A DNA stretch of 64,000 nt, from contig JAAEAF010000623.1 of NCBI GenBank assembly GCA_011037195.1, positions 124,001 through 188,000 on the forward strand, read 5' to 3'. The DNA is from Triatoma infestans. Taxonomy: Eukaryota; Arthropoda; Insecta; Hemiptera; Reduviidae. This document shows, one piece after another, positions 57,760 to 64,000 of the stretch. The notes under the pieces were generated by a model. The model saw only the letters and a program-made list of their open reading frames with translations. It was not told where the DNA came from and did not search any database. Position 1 is the first letter of the stretch. Every line of letters begins with the position of its first letter. The position numbers were made by a program, and so were the translations under genes.

Positions 57760-59500
57760 TGACGCGAATTTCATGTGATAAAATACCCAGTGGTATTACT
57801 TCATGGCGTTAAAGTTTTTTAATAGGTCACGGAGCGACTGACACTTCAGATTGTCAGGATGGATTATCGGGTAAGTTTTGATTCACAAGTTGTTGAACCA
57901 AAGGATTATGATGAACGGGCAAGGAGTCATGGAATTTTTGATAACCGAATTTTATTAAATCGGACACAAATGGAATGGATAGGTCATTATGTAAAATTTT
58001 ATTGGAGACATAATGAGGAGCATTGGTAATTTTTCGTAGGATTTTGGACTGTAAGGATTGGATACGGTAAACGTTAAATGGAACTCCATACCACTAGTTC
58101 GTAGGTCCATATTAGTCGTAGTAAAGTTTTGTACAGTGTAAACTTATTTTTTAAAGTAAGTTTAGATAGCTTATCTAAAGCAGGCTACAGACTATGCATG
58201 TATTCGCGATTCGTGATGCGCGATTCCTGATTCGTCCAGTTCGTTGCAGTTTGTAATAGTAATTCGCAAACAGAGCTTACAGACTATGCGTTTATTCAAG
58301 ATTCGTATGCATGATGCGTGATTTATCCACGTTCGTTCGCAGTTCACAGAAATTTGTGAGCACGAGCAAAGCTTGTATATTAATTATTTCAGTAGGTACA
58401 TATGTATTATTTTTAAATTGTAGGTACATATTTCTGCTGAGAAAATATGTAGAGTGACGATGATCTGGCAATAGCTGTTTTTATAATCATGGCGCAAAAG
58501 AAGAAGTTTTTAAACAAACGGAAAAAACGCAGATGGTGGAGTGTATCACTATTCAAAAATAGAGGCAGGTAATTATTAAGTTCATACGATTCATTCTCTG
58601 TAGTCAGTTCTTTACAAAAAAGCGTACATCAGACCAATCGTATCTTGCCTGTTATAATCTTCGGCCATTGTTTTTAATTATCCTTAAAAAAAAAAAAAAC
58701 AAGAACGCGGAATTAAATGTAAACACAACACCCTCGAACAAACTAGCGTGCACAACGAATTGACGAATTAACTACGAACACAGCCCGAACTTTGGCGAAT
58801 CAGCGGTTCGTGCTGATGCGCAGCCTTTGATATTCCTCAATTTACCGCTCTTTAGAGCGAATTACTGTGCACTCAGGAATCATGTTGTTTACGAATCGCT
58901 TTTTAACGAACAAGTCCCTACACACTATTCGTGAACTGCCCGCGATTCACGCATCACGCATCACGAATCGCGAATACATGCATAGTCTGTAGCCACCTTA
59001 AGAGTCTTGAAAGGATAAGAAATCGTCTATTAGTTTCCATCCTTTTTAGTCTGGTATAGGGGTTCAAGGTTAGTCGTTTATACAGCTGTGGATAGCGTAT
59101 TCTATCAGTAGTAGGTAGAAAGATGCAATTTCATTTTACACCAGGATGGAGGAAGTGACGAAGTGTAAACGTTCTGTGAATACATTTTTTTTCATCTTTT
59201 ATCTTCCATTTTTTTGCACCACTCTTCTATTAAGGAGAGATGGTCTTGAAGATTACTGGAGGCAATAGTAGATTCGCTGTGGGAGGAAAGAATGGCAGTA
59301 TCATCAACGAAAGTAGATGTTACTGTACTAGGACGTAGAGCAAGGCAGCAATGTATATATTGCGTATAAAATTGGACCTAGGATACTACCTTGCGATACT
59401 GTAGCTTTCACAAGAAAATAGAGAGAAAAGGTAGAACCCTGAGAGACTTGGCGAAACCCGATCATTCAGGTGACCATTTTCTAATCAGCGTGAGAATTGT
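57760..59500 (-). pseudogene. Jockey-type non-LTR reverse transcriptase, split by a Harbinger element
   Basis: Minus-strand traces from right to left: GSILGPILYAIYT (about 59375), an RT palm piece around DDTAILSS, a linker to LYKRLTLNPYTRLKR (about 59050), and, after the 58179-58998 insertion, KLTLKNKFTLYKTLLR, VQNP and HNPLVQQLVNQNLPDN, ending near 57780. This order and the KNKxxLYKxLLRP box are typical of Jockey-clade RTs. Numerous stops and shifts show great age. The upstream endonuclease is absent. Confidence 0.7.
58179..58998 (+). mobile_element. PIF/Harbinger-type element, internally deleted, keeping a transposase exon
   Basis: Ends AGCAGGCTACAGACTATGCA and the complement of TGCATAGTCTGTAGCCACCT form long terminal inverted repeats (over 40 bp with few mismatches: ATGTATTCGCGATTCGTGAT on both). 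They are flanked by TAA on each side (58176-58178 and 58999-59001), the TWA target typical of PIF/Harbinger. The left TIR is partly repeated at 58274-58325. At about 58490-58570 a frame encodes MAQKKKFLNKRKKRRWWSVS and then meets AGGCAG-GTAATT, a plausible splice donor. The basic KRRWW block is typical of the start of Harbinger transposases. The catalytic region is missing. Confidence 0.75.
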
Positions 59501-59626
59501 TAATATATATATATTTTTTTTTTTTACTGTTGCATATGGAAACCTCGAGATCTTATCAAATTTCGAAATTCTCTTTTCGCTAGAAATTTATGTTTCGAAG
59601 TACAATGAGGACTTCACATTTTAGCT

Positions 59627-59662
<36 letters not shown>

Positions 59663-59871
59663 GTTGTTGTTGTGGATATGCGAACAAGATATAGGAAAAC
59701 TGAAAAATTCCACCAGTTAATATCATCGCTGCTGATAATAGTGAAAGTGCGACTTTCAATATTTAATTATCCAACATCCAACATGTGATGCAAAAATATA
59801 TCAATTTTTTCTTAATCAATAATTATTAAGCAATCTAGATTAAATCCACGGATTTAATTATACAAATATTT
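59501..59871. other. Spacer with microsatellites
   Basis: A T-run at 59514-59525 and a (GT)n run with GTT extension at 59631-59672. No gene seen. Confidence 0.5.
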
Positions 59872-60655
59872 AAATAATAATAATGTATTTATTTAAGAAA
59901 AATATACAAGCACATGAATTACTTTTTCTTTTTTACAAACAATGCATGAACCTTGGTTAATTTTATTTTTTTTAATTTTAAACAAAAATTAATTATATTT
60001 TTTTAAACAAAAATTAAAGGAAGGTCTAATAGCAAAATAAAGCTTTTTTCTGGAAATAAGTGAGAAAAAGTTAACTATCACGGTCAAAAAAATGAAATTT
60101 TAAAAAGGGATTAATAATTAATTTTCTCACCTCCAAAATTTGCTATATTTAAAAGTAGATAGGTGTTATTGGTAAAATACGTATTTCCCAGTCCTGACCA
60201 TTAAATAACATTATAAGTTCAGTCGTCCGTGAAAGCACAACCGTTACAAAAATTATCCTTTAATATGGGGCACACCACCACATAGTGATATGTGTCTTTC
60301 AATTCTTTCTTATTGCAAAATAACGTTGATATACTTCAACCTGCCGATCCCCATTATTCACCTCGTAACTTCATTATTATTTGAATCAATTTTAGATTAT
60401 TATTGTCCGATATATAGTGACCATCGCCAAAGTCCAATCTAAGTTTCTTATACAAGGAATGAAATGAAAGGTGGGATTGTGGGTACTTAATAATATGCTA
60501 TTTTTAAATAATTGTTCCGTTATGCTATACACAAGAAAGGGAAATTCCAGATCTTTTTTTTAAAGAAGCAACAAAAACAGTCCAGCACTATAAATACATA
60601 ATTCAAATAATTGTTTAATCCAGTTCTTTTTGTTTTTTTAATTGATATTTCTTCT
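59872..60655 (-). pseudogene. Non-LTR family N4, copy 4
   Basis: On the minus strand about 60445-60230 encodes LYKKLRLDFGDGHYISDNNN, IQIIMKLRGE and, after stops, DTYHYVVVCP. These correspond to LKFDLGENNYICDRYN, IKDIMKLRGQ and the last part of the zinc-finger-like segment in copy 1. The 3' UTR runs to an (AAT)n tail at about 59873-59886. Its decay is greater than in copy 1. Confidence 0.55.
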
Positions 60656-60679
60656 GTTATAAAGCTTAACAGTAGTTAT

Positions 60680-60995
60680 TCAGTTAAGTAGATCACGAGG
60701 CCACTGATATTTTAGTCTACTTGTTGAATTTATAGGGTTAGTCAGGGTTGCAAGTTCACGGACGAGAGGATTTTGACGTAAGATGATAAACTGTTGTGAA
60801 ATTTGTTGTAACGAAATAGGATTTCTTGACGCAAGTATGGTATATTTAAGTCTGTATGGATTGTATGATTGGGATTTTGCGGAGGATTTTGGATTGGAGT
60901 GTTTGGATACGATTATAATTGGATCGTTTGGTTGGACCCCACAGTTCTGCACCGTAAGCCCAAATAGGTTTAAGTATGACTTTGTAGATTAGAAG
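60680..60995 (-). pseudogene. Second Jockey-type RT C-terminal fragment
   Basis: The minus-strand frame 60952-60680 ends SRLKYQWPRDLLN, like the end of the Jockey copy at 57.8 kb. A neighbouring frame reads LQSKILRKI, the block found after the RT in that clade. Only about 300 bp remain. Confidence 0.5.
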
Positions 60996-61622
60996 TTTTG
61001 TTAGTAAGTGTTAAGTTAGATCTTTTTCAAGTAATTGCATCAGGATTTTATAACGTTGAAATAATGCCTGTCGTTTAAGTAATCCAGTTCATTAAATAAA
61101 AACATTCAAAAACTTTATTGTTCTACATATATAAACAATTGCATATACTGATTTTGCAACAGAAATTCTTGATAAACAGCTATCTTCACAGCCACTATTC
61201 ATAATACCATGGACTTTAGGATTAAATACATGGACTTTAAGTGGATTTGGTAGGAGTTTCAGTCAAAGTTTGATATAAAGATTTGAGAAGAAAATACGTA
61301 CAAGTAAATTGCGGAACATTGTATTATTATTATTATTGAAACGAGAATATTATTTTTAGACTGAAGTTGTACATTAAGAAATTAACATTTTAGCCAAATT
61401 CGGCCAGACGAAGAGTTTACTAGGTTATTCGGTTTTTTATGGATTATTTCTCAATATAAAACCACTGTTTGGTAGCGGTTTGGGTATCAAACAATTAAGA
61501 ATCGTTAAGAATTTTGAAGAGGGCTGATGGACCTAAAATATGCATGAGAACTTATACAGTAAATTAGTTATACATTTCTTAAGCATTTACGTGAACTTTG
61601 GATAGGATTACTAAAGTAAAAA
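60996..61622. other. Spacer without recognised genes
   Basis: AT-rich; an ATT run lies at 61322-61336. Confidence 0.4.
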
Positions 61623-62342
61623 AATCTGGTGTGAAACACTCACACAACTTTCTCTTACTCCAGTTCTCCAAATTATAATTGACAGCTTTTATAGTTTGTG
61701 TACCAAATTTAATAAGCTTCGTCGAAAACTGAAAAAATTGTTCAGTAAAAGCGCACTTCCGGTTTACTAATTTTCTTGAAACTCGGAATTTTGGCCATGT
61801 ATTTATTTCTAATTAATTTTGTTTGGATGATACAATTGTATAATCAACTGTGATAGCACTTTAGAGAAAAATAACCCCACCCCTCCCCCAGAAGTGCCCT
61901 TAAATGAATTTTCCTGTAGAAATGTTTCAAATAAAAGTTGTAGCTCTTTGTATGTGTAGTTGATATAGCAAGTTTAAAGAAAATCTTCGGAGCCATTTTT
62001 GAGAAAATTGCAAAAACTAAAAAAAAACAACTAGTAAAGTGGTACTTCCGGTTGAGGAATATTGACACATAACGCACCGTCAGATACCATGGTGATACCT
62101 AAACGTAATATCAAGTTTGAACTTTCTACGATTTTTCGTTTTTGAGCTATGCTGTTCACATACATACACACACGGACACACACACACACACCACACACAC
62201 ACACACAACATACAGACCATTCGCTAAAAACCACTTTTTTGGACTCAGGGGACTCAAAACGGATATTTCCGGTGAAAACTCGATATCGAAAATTTTGACA
62301 CGATTACAATACTTCCTCTTACTAGGAGTTACTAGGAGTTAG
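61623..62342 (+). repeat. F2 repeat copy with one module
   Basis: 5' end AATCTGGTGTGAAACACTCA with ACTTTCTCTTACTCC at 61647-61661. CCGGTT module starts lie at 61759 and 62048, a single 289-bp unit. The end region is nearly identical to that of the 55-kb copy, with a longer CA-rich tract (62155-62215). The 3' end is damaged: TACTAGGAGT is duplicated and AAGAGAAAGT is missing. Confidence 0.7.
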
Positions 62343-63315
62343 CATACATATTATACATAAATCACAATAAAACTCATTATAGAAGCAGTATAATTTATTC
62401 ACTAGAATAAATATAATCACTTGAACTACAACAATAAACTATTAACTTGAATAACTAAGAGAGATTTAAGTTATTTAATAGAAAATCGTGAATTGTGATA
62501 GAGATCTCAACGGAAAATATAGATAAAAGTAAAAGAAATTATTGTATTTACCGTTTTGACATAGTGTTTACGTAAGGGGTCGATGGGAAAACAATTCCTT
62601 TCTCTTAAATAAATGGGGGGGGGGTTTGAGGGAACACAAACAATTTATACTTTATAGGCAATTTTTTTTTAACTTTTCTTATTTGTTATTATAAGTACAG
62701 TTTTAACACTTTCCCCTGTCAATTAACTTTTTGCTTTCATAAATTTGGGAGATAACTTAATGATAGGATCTTTTTTTGAATCATTCATTAAAAATTTACT
62801 CAGAAATAATTTAGAAATTTTTCTTAATCATAAAGTGCTAGATATTTTTCTTTGAGATTTTTGTGGTAACGATCATTTAAAAATCGATAATTTATCCTAT
62901 ATATTGACGCAATGTTGCAAGGAGGATGACTACTGCAATCAAGAAAACTAATTAGATAACTGCTATGTTTAATTCAGAGAAAACAATTCCCTCAACGTTT
63001 TCTTAAATTCATGACATCTCCTAAAGTTAAATTATTTTCCGAGCTAATTTTGATGGAAATAAATAAATAAATTAAAATTTCTTAACTATTCACTCGTTCG
63101 GAGTGACATTTATGCATTACTTTTTCATTTCAAATCGTGCGAGTAACCAAAGTGACACCAGAAAAATTGTAGTTGCCTTTAGTGATTTTTTTTATTGATG
63201 TTAATTTAGTTCCACTTTTTACTTGCGAACTTCCTGTAAGAAGAACTTCACGTTACGGGTAATTAGTTAAGAATTTATGAATAAATAAAATTTAAATTTA
63301 AATCAGTTTAATTCT
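62343..63315. other. AT-rich region without recognised genes
   Basis: A run of ten G lies near 62616. No motif in the short frames. Confidence 0.45.
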
Positions 63316-63319
63316 AAAT

Positions 63320-63353
63320 TTGTGTGTGTGTCTCTCTCTCTCACTCTCTCTCA

Positions 63354-63393
<40 letters not shown>

Positions 63394-63394
63394 T
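63320..63394. repeat. (GT)n(CT)n compound microsatellite
   Basis: A short GT run followed by about 65 bp of almost pure CT. Confidence 0.9.
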
Positions 63395-63399
63395 ACGAT

Positions 63400-63780
63400 C
63401 TAGTCAAATTGTTGAAATTGGTTTGTCGCCATAAATACCGTTTTGAAGTCTCCTAAGTGCTTTTATTTGGAACGATTTTCCAAGAAGCTTGATTTTTTTT
63501 GAGGTGTCCTAAGCAGAGAGCACAATGCTTTTCTCTGAAATTTCCTTTCAGTATAATATTTCTAATAAGGGCGATTAGATAGTATTGCTAATATCCCAAA
63601 TTTAAAGAAAATTAGTTAACCAAAAAATCGACTTTGCAGAATGGTTTTTTGAGTTTTTTTTTCAAAAGACGGATTTAAATCGATTTTCTTTAAATTCGGA
63701 ACGCATAGATAAAAAACTATCAAATTTATTTGAATCATTTGTTTGGAAAACTTTATTTTAGGAGGATTCTGATTAATCTG
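63400..63780 (-). repeat. F2 repeat, diverged reverse copy
   Basis: Landmarks: CGATCTAGTCAAATTGTTGA, AAATACCGTTTTGAAGTCTC, AATTAGTTAACCAAAAAATC and ATCGATTTTCTTTAAATTCG. It lacks both ends; 63781-64000 is unassigned. Confidence 0.45.
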
Positions 63781-64000
63781 TAATGGTGTTTGTTTAATAT
63801 TATTGGGATTATTGTTCAATGTTATTGGGATTTGTTCAGTATTATTGGTGTTTATATAAAAGAATTTGTTGAACGTTGATGAATTATGTTATGAAGAAAA
63901 ATTTGGTGAGGATCGGTCAAGAAAAAACATTCCATTATGCCAACGTTTCGACAGAATTTCCTGTCTTTATCAAGGATTTAATATATAGAAAGTGCGTGAA

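Noticed and set aside
61844..62234. Frames in the F2 copy at 62 kb
   Set aside because: The same positions in the 55-kb copy are not open; the content is repeat modules and a CA microsatellite.

Overview
This is an AT-rich eukaryotic nuclear window, almost certainly from an insect. It is full of poly-A/poly-T runs and microsatellites. Its repeat types are arthropod-like: RTE, Jockey, R1 and I-type non-LTR elements, a Gypsy element, Tc1, hAT and PIF/Harbinger DNA transposons, and tRNA-derived SINEs. A hemipteran is my guess from general impression only, not something I can show. I found no convincing host gene, rRNA gene or functional tRNA gene. Every coding signal I could recognise belongs to a transposable element, and nearly all are truncated or frameshifted.

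Layout. 0-7.5 kb: an RNase H remnant split by a hAT MITE (target-site duplication, TSD, of 8 bp); a young 5'-truncated RTE element with an intact 591-codon frame and a perfect 12-bp TSD; a degenerate non-LTR copy (family N4); and an inverted solo LTR. 7.5-23 kb: SINEs, a Jockey fragment, I-type non-LTR fragments with clear TSDs, N4 copies, fold-back (FB) repeats, and copies of a modular repeat that I call F2. 23.1-30.1 kb: a minus-strand Gypsy retrotransposon that keeps its 3' LTR, a long AT-rich 3' region, integrase, RT/RNase H, protease and two zinc knuckles, but lacks its 5' end. 31.3-32.1 kb: a second solo LTR of the family seen at 6.8 kb. 34-36.6 kb: a mosaic of non-LTR pieces. 38.3 kb: an intact SINE with TSD. 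39-42.2 kb: a three-level nest (F2 containing Tc1 containing a non-LTR element). 45-53.3 kb: F2 and FB repeats plus a CR1/Jockey-like RT fragment. 55-63.8 kb: further F2 copies, and a Jockey element split by a PIF/Harbinger derivative.

Three threads stand out. (1) The FB family is built around inverted copies of a short motif with the layout of a minimal hammerhead ribozyme of the kind found in Penelope-like elements; it occurs nine times. (2) F2 has complementary subterminal ends and an internal module of about 289 bp present once or twice per copy, and it is the usual host for nested insertions. (3) A tRNA-derived SINE at 13.3 kb shares its 3' tail with the RTE element at 1.75 kb, a SINE-LINE partnership visible inside one window.

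Boundaries given with TSDs are exact. Others are estimates to within some tens of bases, made by eye without alignment software.
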